22,587 bases of DNA from CAZPMO01 sp964587515 (GTDB lineage Bacteria; Pseudomonadota; Alphaproteobacteria; MPNO01): contig CAZPMO010000068.1 of assembly GCA_964587515.1 (NCBI GenBank), positions 1 to 22,587 of the forward strand. Reading direction: 5' to 3'. A program made the position numbers and the translations under genes. Shown piece after piece: positions 14,403 to 22,533 of the stretch. The notes beneath the pieces are model-generated. The model was not told the origin of the DNA. It was given only the letters and a program-made list of their open reading frames with translations, and searched no databases. Position 1 is the first letter of the stretch; each line of letters opens with the position of its first letter.

Positions 14403-14464
14403 CGGGTTGCGTCGCCGGGGCGCGGCGGGCAATGTGCCAGCGGTTTTCAAAACGGGATGATTTG

Positions 14465-15460
14465 ATGAGCGATCTTCACCTGACCATGGCGACCTACGAT
14501 TACGAACACGTGCGCGATCTCACCAACGGCGTGGTCAAGCCCCAAGGCATCGATCTCACGGCTCTGGTGTTCCAGGTCGAGGAAATTTTCTACCGGTTCA
14601 CCAATGCGTTGGAGTGGGATATTTCCGAGATGTCTTTCGCGAAATACTGCTCGATCATGTCACAGGACGACCCGCCCATCACCGGCATCCCGGTATTTAT
14701 CTCGCGCGTTTTCCGGCATTCGGCGTTCTATATCAAGCGCGGCGGCGGGATAGAAAAGCCCGCCGATCTCGCCGGCAAGCGCATCGGCATTCCGGAGTGG
14801 TCGCAGACCGCGACGGTCTATGCGCGGGGCTGGCTGAACCACGAAATCGGCATCCCGCTGACCGACGTCGAATGGGTCCAGGCCGGAGTCAACGAGCCCG
14901 GCCGGGTGGAGATGGCCCATCTGGTCCTGCCCGACGGCGTGCGCTACCGCCAGGTGCAGGACCGGTCGCTGACCGAGATGTTGCTGGCCGGCGATATCGA
15001 CGCGATGATATCGGCCAATGCGCCGCAGGCTTTCCGCGACGGTCACCCGGACATGGCGCGCCTGGTGCCCAATTACCGCGAGGAAGAAGCCAGCTATTTC
15101 CGAAACACCGGCATCTTCCCCATCATGCATACGGTCGCGATCAAACGTTCGGTGTTCGAAAAAACACCGTGGATTGCGATGAACATGCTGACCGCCTTCG
15201 AGGAAGCCAAGCAACGCTGCGTCGCGCGGCTCGCCAACATCACCGCCTCGCAAATTCCGATGCCATGGGTGCCCGACAGTTTCGAGAGCATTCGCGAGGA
15301 GATTTTCGGCGGCAAGGATTACTGGCCCTACGGCATTGAACCCAACCGGGTGACCATCGACGCGTTCCTGCAATATTGCTTCGAACAGGGTGTTTGCCAC
15401 CGCCGCCTGGCCCCGGAGGACCTCTATCCGCGCGAAGTCCAATCGGTATTCAAGGTCTGA
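14465..15460 (+). CDS. 4,5-dihydroxyphthalate decarboxylase-like / NMT1-type solute-binding-fold protein
   Basis: The 331-residue protein has the periplasmic-binding-protein type II fold sequence pattern (IEKPADLAGKRIGIPEWSQT at about 97-116; LLAGDIDAMISANAP) seen in proteins annotated as 4,5-dihydroxyphthalate decarboxylase. It has no signal peptide, so it is a cytoplasmic enzyme-like member rather than an ABC-transporter binding protein. The decarboxylase name comes from phthalate catabolism; without the rest of that pathway nearby the substrate stays open. ATG 14465 follows a GGGA ribosome site. Two hairpins lie just after its stop. Confidence 0.75.
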   Translation: MSDLHLTMATYDYEHVRDLTNGVVKPQGIDLTALVFQVEEIFYRFTNALEWDISEMSFAKYCSIMSQDDPPITGIPVFISRVFRHSAFYIKRGGGIEKPADLAGKRIGIPEWSQTATVYARGWLNHEIGIPLTDVEWVQAGVNEPGRVEMAHLVLPDGVRYRQVQDRSLTEMLLAGDIDAMISANAPQAFRDGHPDMARLVPNYREEEASYFRNTGIFPIMHTVAIKRSVFEKTPWIAMNMLTAFEEAKQRCVARLANITASQIPMPWVPDSFESIREEIFGGKDYWPYGIEPNRVTIDAFLQYCFEQGVCHRRLAPEDLYPREVQSVFKV

Positions 15461-15461
15461 T

Positions 15462-15505
15462 AAGTATATCCTAATATATACTTGTGCGTCACATGGTTGT
15501 GACGC
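15462..15505 (+). terminator. Two consecutive perfect hairpins downstream of the decarboxylase-like gene
   Basis: AAGTATAT (15462-15469) pairs with ATATACTT (15476-15483), and GCGTCACA (15486-15493) pairs with TGTGACGC (15498-15505), giving two perfect 8-bp stems separated by two bases. There is no T-run, so they may be a Rho-type 3' end, an operator pair for the kinase gene downstream, or RNA-stability elements. Confidence 0.4.
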
Positions 15506-15588
15506 CAATGGTTAACGGAACGGTGAGACGGATAACCCCATAATACGCCAAGTTGGATATTTGGGTTTAACTCGTCCGGACGGCTGGA

Positions 15589-15879
15589 TTGTCTTCGTTC
15601 CAAAATGTCTTCGCGCTCATGACGCGCTGCCGGCTGTGCTGGCGAATCACTTTGGCGGTATTCGTCGCGATATTCGTGGTCGAGGCGGTGATTCTGGTGC
15701 CGTCATATCAGAATTACCAACGCGATTTACTGGCGCGCCTCGATGAGGTGGGACGCGGCGCCGTCACCGCCTCGTTCGCTCTTGATGGCGGGTCGGATCG
15801 ACAGTTGCTGGACGTGGGCCAGACCCTGACCCGCGTTTCGCGTCTTACGGGAGGTGCGATCTACACGGAGGCACGGTGA
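15589..15879 (+). CDS. N-terminal fragment of a membrane histidine kinase (first helix and part of the sensor region)
   Basis: This 96-residue frame holds one membrane helix (about residues 20-40, ITLAVFVAIFVVEAVILV) and the start of a periplasmic sensor region (PSYQNYQRDLLARLDEVGR...LTGGAIYTE). It stops at TGA 15877-15879, just where the next frame, starting GTG 15876, takes over with the rest of the same domain. A single kinase with two helices flanking a sensor loop is the family norm, so a frameshift near 15865-15878 has most likely split the gene. The start is uncertain: TTG 15589 or ATG 15619, neither with a strong ribosome site. Confidence 0.65.
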   Translation: MSSFQNVFALMTRCRLCWRITLAVFVAIFVVEAVILVPSYQNYQRDLLARLDEVGRGAVTASFALDGGSDRQLLDVGQTLTRVSRLTGGAIYTEAR

Positions 15880-17411
15880 TCGGGACCTTTGGCGAGCGGC
15901 CCGAAATCACCTTGGAAACGTTCCGGACCCTCGGCGCGCCCGGCGTTCGGAACGGCGGAGGCGAACGCTTCGAAGCGGTCTGGTTGCCCGCCGAAACCGG
16001 TCTGTCCGTCATCGTGATCGGCCGGCTCGACGCCTCGCATATAGGACCCGAGCTACGGGCCTTCCTGGTGCGGATCGGCGGCCTGGTGCTGTTGATCTCG
16101 GTTTTCGTCAGCGCCGTGACCATGGTCATCCTGGGACGTTCGATTCTGCTTCCGCTTCTTACGATCCGCGACAATCTGGTCGCCGCGCACGACGATCCGG
16201 CAAACGCCGATCGTCATACGCTGCCCGAGAAGCGAAACGATGAGCTGGGCGAGGTGATCGTCAAGCTGAACGAGCTGTTGCGGCGGGTTTCGAAGACCTA
16301 TCGCGAAGAGCTTGCGTCGATGCTGCAGATGGTCGATCACAGCGCGGATGCGATGTTGGTCTATGACACGTCNNNNNNNNNNCTCTCCGGTTTCGACGAA
16401 CTGGAACAAATGGATCAGAACGGGCTGCCGCGCTTCAACAAAGGCGGCGACACACAGCTTCTGAAGCTCACGGATCTGCTCGACGACGGTGCTTATTCCG
16501 GCGAAGTGACTCTGATGGGCCGATACGGGCGCGCTGTACCCTGCCTTATCAGCGGCGCCCGGCTGGAAGCGGAAAATGGCGATCCGTATCGCTATTTCGC
16601 CAGCATCACCGATATTTCCGAGCTCAAAACAGCTTACGAATATCTTGAGCGGCAAAATATGGAACTCACCGCGTCGAGCCGCGCGAAGTCGGAATTCCTG
16701 GCCAATATGAGTCACGAGCTGCGTACGCCCCTGAATGCGATCATCGGATTTTCCGAAATCATTCGCACAGAGCTGAAGGGGCCGATCGGAAACGCCGAAT
16801 ACCGGGATTTCTCGAACCATATCCATGAAAGCGGTACGCATCTGCTGATGTTGATCGATGACATTCTCGACCTGTCGAAAATAGAAGCCGGCCAGTTCGA
16901 ACTGGATGAAGAGACCATTGACCCCAGGGAAGCCATCGATAGCTGTCTGCGGTTGGTGCATGGTCGCGCGGAAGCGCATCGGATCACAATCGAAACCCGC
17001 ATCGACGCCAATATCTCGACGCTTTATGTCGATGCCCGCAAGTTCAAGCAAATTCTGATCAACATTCTGTCCAACGCGGTGAAGTTCACGCCCGATGACG
17101 GGGGTGTTCGGGTCGGTGCCTCCTGCCTGCCGACCGGCGAATTCGCGATCGAGATCGTCGATACGGGCGTGGGCATCTCGGAGGACGATCTGGCGCGGGT
17201 ATTCGTGCCGTTCGTGCAGTCCGACGGCAGTCTCAACCGACAATATGAGGGAAGCGGTCTCGGCCTGCCCCTGCCCAAATCCATGGTCGAACTGCACGGC
17301 GGGGCGCTGACGCTCGATAGCCGGGAAGGCGAGGGGACGACGGTCACCGTGGTGTTTCCCGCAAATCGCGTCCAGCGGAACTCGACGGACGACGCGCTCG
17401 CCGTCGGCTGA
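15876..17411 (+). CDS. Main part of the membrane PAS histidine kinase (frameshifted gene)
   Basis: The 511-codon frame begins inside the periplasmic sensor region and continues with membrane helix 2 (about 67-88, IGGLVLLISVFVSAVTMVIL) and a HAMP-like linker (RSILLPLLTIRDNL...NDELGEVIVKLNEL). A PAS domain (DHSADAMLVYD...) is broken by an N run, and HisKA carries His280 in NMSHELRTPLNAI. HATPase_c shows NILSNAVKF, DTGVGI and GSGLGLPL. There is no receiver domain. The HisKA/ATPase half is closely similar in order and motifs to the kinase at 7700, so the two are paralogues of the PleC/DivJ-like group. If not a sequencing error, the GTGA overlap with the upstream fragment could allow coupled translation of two pieces. 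Confidence 0.8.
   Translation: MIGTFGERPEITLETFRTLGAPGVRNGGGERFEAVWLPAETGLSVIVIGRLDASHIGPELRAFLVRIGGLVLLISVFVSAVTMVILGRSILLPLLTIRDNLVAAHDDPANADRHTLPEKRNDELGEVIVKLNELLRRVSKTYREELASMLQMVDHSADAMLVYDTXXXXLSGFDELEQMDQNGLPRFNKGGDTQLLKLTDLLDDGAYSGEVTLMGRYGRAVPCLISGARLEAENGDPYRYFASITDISELKTAYEYLERQNMELTASSRAKSEFLANMSHELRTPLNAIIGFSEIIRTELKGPIGNAEYRDFSNHIHESGTHLLMLIDDILDLSKIEAGQFELDEETIDPREAIDSCLRLVHGRAEAHRITIETRIDANISTLYVDARKFKQILINILSNAVKFTPDDGGVRVGASCLPTGEFAIEIVDTGVGISEDDLARVFVPFVQSDGSLNRQYEGSGLGLPLPKSMVELHGGALTLDSREGEGTTVTVVFPANRVQRNSTDDALAVG
16373..16382. other. Assembly gap (10 N)
   Basis: A run of 10 undetermined bases in the PAS domain of the second kinase. The frame is kept, but only about three residues separate VYDT from LSGF where a PAS core normally has more, so the real gap is probably longer. 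Confidence 0.95.
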
Positions 17412-17458
17412 CGGTCCGAGCCTCCCTTGTATCCGTCCCGGCGTTGCGGGTACGGTGG

Positions 17459-17477
17459 ACCTCGGAACAGCCGAGGT
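17459..17477 (+). promoter_or_regulatory. Hairpin that would hide the ribosome site of the next gene
   Basis: ACCTCGG (17459-17465) pairs perfectly with CCGAGGT (17471-17477). The right arm contains the only Shine-Dalgarno-like GAGG, nine bases before ATG 17486. Formation of this 7-bp stem would block translation start. It may equally be the 3' hairpin of the kinase transcript. Confidence 0.4.
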
Positions 17478-17485
17478 TCGACGCC

Positions 17486-17830
17486 ATGCCGCCCAGGAAT
17501 AATCCCCTTCGTCTCAATAAGTTGCAGCTCAAGACGCTCGCCATCCTTCAGGAACTCGCGCGTCAACCGGAGTCATCGACCCCGGATGAGGAAACCGGCG
17601 AGGTCCTTATTTCCAACCTGCCGCATGCCCACGGCAACCATTTTCACGTCGGCGGCTCGCTGGTGATGGCGCGCGACGCCACGGGACTGCGCAACGAGGC
17701 GGTCTGGTCGGCATTGCATCGCAAGGGGCTGGCAAAGTCCGGCTTCCCGATGGCGATCATGCTGACGCCCGATGGGCTCGACTACGACACCGGCATCCGC
17801 GAGAAGGTGCTGATCGGCAGCGATCACTGA
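17486..17830 (+). CDS. Conserved small histidine-rich protein of unknown function
   Basis: The 114-residue protein begins with a helical LRLNKLQLKTLAILQELAR segment. It contains the histidine cluster LPHAHGNHFHVGG at about 48-60 (four His in nine residues, possibly a metal site), a second helical part (GLRNEAVWSALHRKGLAKSG) and a C-terminal MLTPDGLDYDTGIRE strand. The layout, with a winged-helix-like C-terminal half, gives me the impression of a conserved alphaproteobacterial hypothetical, but I cannot name a family. ATG 17486 has GAGG nine bases upstream, inside a hairpin. An in-frame TTG at 17444 is less likely. Confidence 0.7.
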   Translation: MPPRNNPLRLNKLQLKTLAILQELARQPESSTPDEETGEVLISNLPHAHGNHFHVGGSLVMARDATGLRNEAVWSALHRKGLAKSGFPMAIMLTPDGLDYDTGIREKVLIGSDH

Positions 17831-17922
17831 TTCTATTGCCCGATGCCGAGATTTTGCGCTACCGCCCACCGCCGCCCATCCGCTACATTGGTGTTCCGTA
17901 TCGCTAATCCAGGCTGGGTATC

Positions 17923-18477
17923 ATGAACGCCATCGCGCGAAATCTGCTTGCCGCGATCACCGCGGTGTCGATCTGCTCGAACGCGGCCGTCGCGAAGGAT
18001 CTTGAGAACATGATTTATCTCGATCTCAAATTTGGTCGCGTGGTCATCGAACTGCGCCCCGACCTTGCCCCCAAACACGTCGACCAGATCAAACGGCTGG
18101 CGCGCGAAAAATTTTACGATGGGCTGAAATTTCACCGTGTCATCGAAGGCTTCATGGTTCAGGGGGGAGATCCCCTGGGCAACGGCACTGGGGGATCCGG
18201 CACCAAAATCCCCGCCGAATTCTCCGCCGAGCCGCATGTCCGGGGCGTGACCTCAATGGCTCGTTCATCCGATCCCGACAGCGCCGACAGTCAGTTCTTC
18301 ATCATGCTCGGCGACGCGCCCTTCCTCGACGGCAAATACACGGTCTGGGGAAAGGTGACCGAGGGCATGGAGTTCATCGATCAGATCAAGAAAGGTGACT
18401 CCCGGGCAAACGGGGCGGTTCGCGATCCCGATCATATCGTGACCATGCGCGTTGCCGCCGACGTCGACAAGAAATAG
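17923..18477 (+). CDS. Exported cyclophilin-type peptidyl-prolyl isomerase
   Basis: The 184-residue protein has a signal peptide (residues 1-24, cleavage near AAVA) and a compact cyclophilin domain that starts with IYLDLKFGRVVIEL. Active-site residues are visible: Arg72 in FHRVI, Gln80 in FMVQGGD, Gln124 and Phe125 in SQFFIML, and a conserved VWGKV near 141-145. It should catalyse proline cis-trans isomerisation during folding of exported proteins in the periplasm, like PpiA. The MFS gene follows after nine bases, so the two are likely co-transcribed. Confidence 0.92.
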   Translation: MNAIARNLLAAITAVSICSNAAVAKDLENMIYLDLKFGRVVIELRPDLAPKHVDQIKRLAREKFYDGLKFHRVIEGFMVQGGDPLGNGTGGSGTKIPAEFSAEPHVRGVTSMARSSDPDSADSQFFIMLGDAPFLDGKYTVWGKVTEGMEFIDQIKKGDSRANGAVRDPDHIVTMRVAADVDKK

Positions 18478-18486
18478 GCGACGTCG

Positions 18487-19704
18487 ATGAATGCCTCCGT
18501 CGTTGTCGCGGCGGGCGAGCGGCATAAGATCGTCGGACTGATCTGCACCGGCCACTATTACAGTCATTTCAGCAACCTTGTCCTGCCGCCGCTGTTTCCG
18601 TTGCTCAAGGCGGAAACCGGCGTCGACTATGTAGCGCTGGGCGCGCTGGTCGCGGCGCCCGCGGTGGCGAGCGGCGCCTCGCAGGTGCCGATCGGCTTCC
18701 TGGTCGACCGGTTCGGCGGCCGGCCGGTATTGCTTGCTGGAATCGTGGTCATGGGCGTCTCGTTCGCTCTGGTCGGCGTCGCCACCGAATTCTGGCAGCT
18801 TCTCATCCTGATGACGCTGGTGGGGCTCGGCAACGGCGTTTTCCATCCCGCCGACTACGCGATCCTGACGCAGCGCATCGATGACGGGCATCTCGGGCGG
18901 GCAGTCAGCCTGCATGGCTTTTCCGGTTATATCGGCTGGGCGACGGCGCCCGTGGTCATGTTGGCGCTTTCGGAATTTATCGGCTGGCGAATGGCGGTCT
19001 CGACGATCGGCATCGCCGGGCTGGCCATTGTGGTCGCCTTGATGCTGTTCGGCGCGCGGCTGAATGCGCCAGCCACCAGAATCCGATCGGACGAATCCGC
19101 CGAGCCCAAATTTTCGCCACGTCAGGGGCTGGAGTTGATGATGTCGCTGCCGATGGTGATGTTGCTGGCTTTCTTCCTGCTGACCGCGATCACCACGGGC
19201 GGTATGGCGAGCTTTCTCGTTGTCGCCTCGATCGAGATTTATGGGGTCGGCGAGGCATTGGCAAACAGCGTTTTGACCGGCTACCTGGTCGCCATGGCGG
19301 CTGGGGTCCTCGCAGGTGGCGTGGTTGCCGACAAGGTGGGACGTCATAATTTTGTCGCTTCTTACGCAGTGCTTGGATTTGCCGCGATGATCGTGTTGTT
19401 CGCGATTGGCGCGTTGCCCTTTGCAATAGCTGCCATCGCCACCGCGTTTGGCGGATTTATGTTCGGGGTAGCGACGCCATCGCGCGACTTGCTGGTGCGC
19501 GAAATCGCGCCGCCCGGAACCATCGGCGTCGCCTTCGGGTTTACCTCGACCGGGCTCGGCATCGGCGGCGCGCTCGGCCCCGTGGCGAGCGGTTGGTTCA
19601 TGGACGCCGGCGCACCCGGCTGGGCGTTCGTGATGCTGGCCGGCATGTCGGTGCTGGCTGTCCCGGCGATAATGTTGACTCGGGCGCGCGCCCTCAGCGC
19701 CTGA
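18487..19704 (+). CDS. MFS transporter
   Basis: The 405-residue protein has about twelve hydrophobic segments with the usual central hydrophilic loop at about 195-215 (ATRIRSDESAEPKFSPRQG). Loop 2-3 carries MFS motif A (GFLVDRFGGRPVLL), and a related GGVVADKVGRHNF motif recurs in the second half. The N-terminal GHYYSHFSNLVLPPLFPLL resembles the fosmidomycin-resistance-like branch of MFS exporters. The substrate cannot be told. It is preceded by the cyclophilin gene and followed immediately by the MATE gene, whose start abuts this stop. Confidence 0.9.
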   Translation: MNASVVVAAGERHKIVGLICTGHYYSHFSNLVLPPLFPLLKAETGVDYVALGALVAAPAVASGASQVPIGFLVDRFGGRPVLLAGIVVMGVSFALVGVATEFWQLLILMTLVGLGNGVFHPADYAILTQRIDDGHLGRAVSLHGFSGYIGWATAPVVMLALSEFIGWRMAVSTIGIAGLAIVVALMLFGARLNAPATRIRSDESAEPKFSPRQGLELMMSLPMVMLLAFFLLTAITTGGMASFLVVASIEIYGVGEALANSVLTGYLVAMAAGVLAGGVVADKVGRHNFVASYAVLGFAAMIVLFAIGALPFAIAAIATAFGGFMFGVATPSRDLLVREIAPPGTIGVAFGFTSTGLGIGGALGPVASGWFMDAGAPGWAFVMLAGMSVLAVPAIMLTRARALSA

Positions 19705-21042
19705 GTGCCCGTGAACGCGCTTCCCGCGTCTTCCGCGCGACACTGGCATCGTCGGGTCTGGGCTCTCGCCTTTCCGATCATTCTGTCGAATATATCCGTG
19801 CCGCTGCTGGGCGCGGTGGATACCGCGGTGGTCGGCCATCTGCCCGATCCGCGATATCTCGGCGGCGTCGCCGTGGGCGCGACCATCATGACCTTCGTCT
19901 ATTGGGGGTTCGGATTCCTGCGCATGGGAACCACCGGGCTGACCGCCCAGGCTTACGGGGCGGGCGATTTCGACGAGGTGCGCGCCACGCTGGCCCGCGC
20001 GCTGCTGATCGGGTTGGCCATCGGGATCGCGGTGCTGGTCCTGCAAATTCCCGTCGCGCTGGCCGCCTTCGCGATGATAGAGGCGAGCGCCGAGGTCGAG
20101 GAACTCGCGCGCGCCTATTTCAGTATTCGGGTGTTCGGCGCGCCGGCGGCGCTGTGCGGCTACGCCTTCCTCGGCTGGTTCCTCGGGGTGCAGAACGCCC
20201 GCGCGACCCTTTATATGCAGCTCTGCATGAACGGGTTGAACATTGTCCTCGATTTACTGTTCGTGCTCGGGTTCGGGTGGGGGGTCGAGGGCGTGGCGCT
20301 GGCCACGGTGATCTCCGAATTCGCCGGCCTCGCGCTCGCGATCTGGATATCGGCGCGTATGCTGCCGGGATTGGGCGGGCGTTTCGTCCGCGAATTGATT
20401 ACCTCGCGCGCGATGCTGCGCCGTACGCTTGTCTTCAATCGCGACGTCTTCATCCGCACCATCTGTCTGGTATTCGCCTTCGCCTATTTCACCGCCCAGG
20501 GCGCGAAAATGGGGGATGTGATGCTGGCGGCGAATGCGGTGCTGCTGAACTTCCAGATTTTCATGGCGCACGGGCTCGACGGACTCGCCAATGCGGCCCA
20601 GGCGTTGGCCGGCGGCGCGGTCGGCGCGCGCGACCGAGACAGCTTTCGCGCTTCGGTCAGGGTTTCGACCCTGTGGGCGGTAATCATCGCGCTCGGGTTC
20701 TGCGTCGTCTTCGCCGTCACGGGCGGAGCGATCATAAATTTGCTGACCGGGATCGCGGAAATACGCGAGGTGGCCGGTGAATATCTGCTCTGGGCGATCG
20801 TCTCGCCGGCGGTGTCGATCTGGGCTTTTCAGCTCGACGGCATATTCCTGGGCGCGACCCAAGGGCGGGTGATGCGCAACGCGATGATCGTGTCGCTGGG
20901 GGCCTATGTGGCTCTGTGTTGGGCGTTTATTCCGTTGTGGGGGAATCACGGGCTGTGGTTCGCGTTGATCGGGTTCATGGCCATGCGCGGCGCGACGCTG
21001 GGGATTCGCTACCCGGCACTCGAACGCTCGGTGGGCGTGTGA
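19705..21042 (+). CDS. MATE-family multidrug/Na+ antiporter (DinF-like)
   Basis: The 445-residue protein has about twelve membrane helices in two similar halves. Family hallmarks include ALAFPIILSNISVPLLGAVDTAVVGHL in the first helices, FLRMGTTGLTAQAYGAGD, and GLDGLANAAQALAGGAVGA in the second half, matching the DinF branch. Such proteins export cationic compounds in exchange for H+ or Na+. GTG 19705 begins directly after the TGA of the MFS gene; a second GTG at 19711 is an equally good start. The tight spacing suggests translational coupling with the MFS gene. Confidence 0.92.
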   Translation: MPVNALPASSARHWHRRVWALAFPIILSNISVPLLGAVDTAVVGHLPDPRYLGGVAVGATIMTFVYWGFGFLRMGTTGLTAQAYGAGDFDEVRATLARALLIGLAIGIAVLVLQIPVALAAFAMIEASAEVEELARAYFSIRVFGAPAALCGYAFLGWFLGVQNARATLYMQLCMNGLNIVLDLLFVLGFGWGVEGVALATVISEFAGLALAIWISARMLPGLGGRFVRELITSRAMLRRTLVFNRDVFIRTICLVFAFAYFTAQGAKMGDVMLAANAVLLNFQIFMAHGLDGLANAAQALAGGAVGARDRDSFRASVRVSTLWAVIIALGFCVVFAVTGGAIINLLTGIAEIREVAGEYLLWAIVSPAVSIWAFQLDGIFLGATQGRVMRNAMIVSLGAYVALCWAFIPLWGNHGLWFALIGFMAMRGATLGIRYPALERSVGV

Positions 21043-21110
21043 ATTTCTGGACATGACGGGTGACGGGCGATAGGAAACATGCACGAAATTTGATTCCGGG
21101 GGCGAAGTTG

Positions 21111-21791
21111 ATGGCGGGCGCATTGCGCGGATTGGTGGCGGCGCTTCTGATCGTTACAGCGGGGATGGCGGACGCCGTCGCAGGATCGCCGACCGGCGAT
21201 TATGTCGGGATGCGGGGTATCGGCGCTTATTCCTTTATCGACGGTGTAACCCAGAATTCGGCGGGCGCGCTTCAGATCAGAAATGACGACGACGAGGTCG
21301 GCGCGCTCGGCCTGGTGCTCGGTTACGACTGGGCCGGCAAGGGCATGCCGCTGCGTTCGGAACTCGAATATCACTACCGCGCCCGGTTCGATTTCGATAC
21401 CCGCATTACCGGCGGCACCAATGCCGGGTTCGAGAATCAGCTCAGCACCCATGCCGTGCTGTTCAATCTCTACTATGATTTTTTCAAATCGTGGCGTTAC
21501 AAGCCCTATGTCGGCGCCGGCTTCGGTTGGGTGCGTAACGTTTCCGATGTCGACCGCGTGCCGCTCACCGGCGGCGCCAAGGAAGAACGCACCGATTCCA
21601 AGGATAATTTTAGCTGGTCGGTGATGATGGGGCTGATGTTCAAGCTGTCGGAAAGCTGGCGCTTCGAGTTCGGCTATCGCTATATCGATCTCGGCGAAGT
21701 GGAAAGCGGCGCGTTTCAGGATGGTGCCGTGATCACGGCCGAGGACTACACCTCCCATGATATCATTCTCGGCTTCCTCTATCGTTTCTAA
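21111..21791 (+). CDS. Outer-membrane beta-barrel protein
   Basis: The 226-residue protein has a signal peptide (MAGALRGLVAALLIVTAGMADAVAG) followed by a series of amphipathic strands with aromatic belts (YHYRARFDFDTRI; LFNLYYDFFK; YKPYVGAGFGWV; WRFEFGYRYIDLG). It ends FLYRF, the terminal Phe used for insertion by the BAM complex. It fits the eight-stranded OmpA-N/OmpW-like family of small barrels; there is no OmpA peptidoglycan domain. ATG 21111 is preferred because a signal peptide starts there and GGGGGCGA lies upstream; the frame extends to a GTG at 21060. Confidence 0.85.
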   Translation: MAGALRGLVAALLIVTAGMADAVAGSPTGDYVGMRGIGAYSFIDGVTQNSAGALQIRNDDDEVGALGLVLGYDWAGKGMPLRSELEYHYRARFDFDTRITGGTNAGFENQLSTHAVLFNLYYDFFKSWRYKPYVGAGFGWVRNVSDVDRVPLTGGAKEERTDSKDNFSWSVMMGLMFKLSESWRFEFGYRYIDLGEVESGAFQDGAVITAEDYTSHDIILGFLYRF

Positions 21792-21885
21792 GCGCATCTC
21801 CCTTGCTGGCGACGTGGCCCACCTGTAGGCTTCGCAACGGGCAACGGTTATAAGCACCGCCCTGGCGGGTGGGCGAGGAGAGACA

Positions 21886-22533
21886 ATGTCGGACGATCTC
21901 GAAATTTATGAAAAGCAGGGTTTCGGCAAGCGCGTGGGCTTCGGCAAGAAGCCGGCGCTGCTGGTCATCGATTTTATCAACGCCTTCAACGATCCCGAGC
22001 AGTTCGGCGGCGGCAATATACAGGAAGCGATCGACAATACCGCGGAACTGCTGGCCGTCGCGCGTCACCTCGAAATGCCGATCTGCTTTACGTCGCATGT
22101 CTACGCGACCGATCGCAGCGAAGACGGAATCTTCAATCTCAAATCGCCGTCCATGAATGACGTGCTGGTGCCCGGGACCCATGCGACCGAGGTTGTTGAC
22201 GAACTGGAGCCGCGCGACGGCGAGCGTGTCCTCGAAAAACACTATCCGTCCGGTTTCTTCGGCACCGATCTCGCAAGCTGGCTGGCGCGTCGCGGCGTCG
22301 ATACCGCCATCGTGACCGGTTGCACCACGTCGGGCTGCGTCCGCGCGACCACCGTGGATGCCATGGGGCATGGTTTCCGGCCTATCGTGCCGCGCGACTG
22401 CGTGGGCGACCGCGCCGAGGGCCCGCATGAGGCGAATCTGTTCGATTTAAGCCAAAAATATGCTGACGTGATGACCCTTGAAGAGGTCAAGGAAGAGCTT
22501 GCCAAGCTGACTCCGGGCCAGTCGGAGGCTTGA
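21886..22533 (+). CDS. Isochorismatase-family cysteine hydrolase
   Basis: The 215-residue protein carries the catalytic triad of the family: Asp29 (LLVIDFINAF), Lys118 (LEKHYPSGF) and Cys151 (TGCTTSGCVR), with the usual cis-peptide region just before the cysteine. Overall it resembles the N-carbamoylsarcosine amidase / maleamate amidohydrolase group, which hydrolyse amides to acid and ammonia; the precise substrate is unknown. GAGGAGA eight to ten bases before ATG 21886 is a strong ribosome site. The last 54 bases of the window after this gene show nothing recognisable. Confidence 0.9.
   Translation: MSDDLEIYEKQGFGKRVGFGKKPALLVIDFINAFNDPEQFGGGNIQEAIDNTAELLAVARHLEMPICFTSHVYATDRSEDGIFNLKSPSMNDVLVPGTHATEVVDELEPRDGERVLEKHYPSGFFGTDLASWLARRGVDTAIVTGCTTSGCVRATTVDAMGHGFRPIVPRDCVGDRAEGPHEANLFDLSQKYADVMTLEEVKEELAKLTPGQSEA

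Noticed and set aside
18265..20046. 593-codon open frame on the minus strand
   Set aside because: It lies opposite the cyclophilin, MFS and MATE genes, which have clear family motifs. Its product is His/Arg/Gln-rich and low-complexity, typical of antisense frames in GC-rich DNA.
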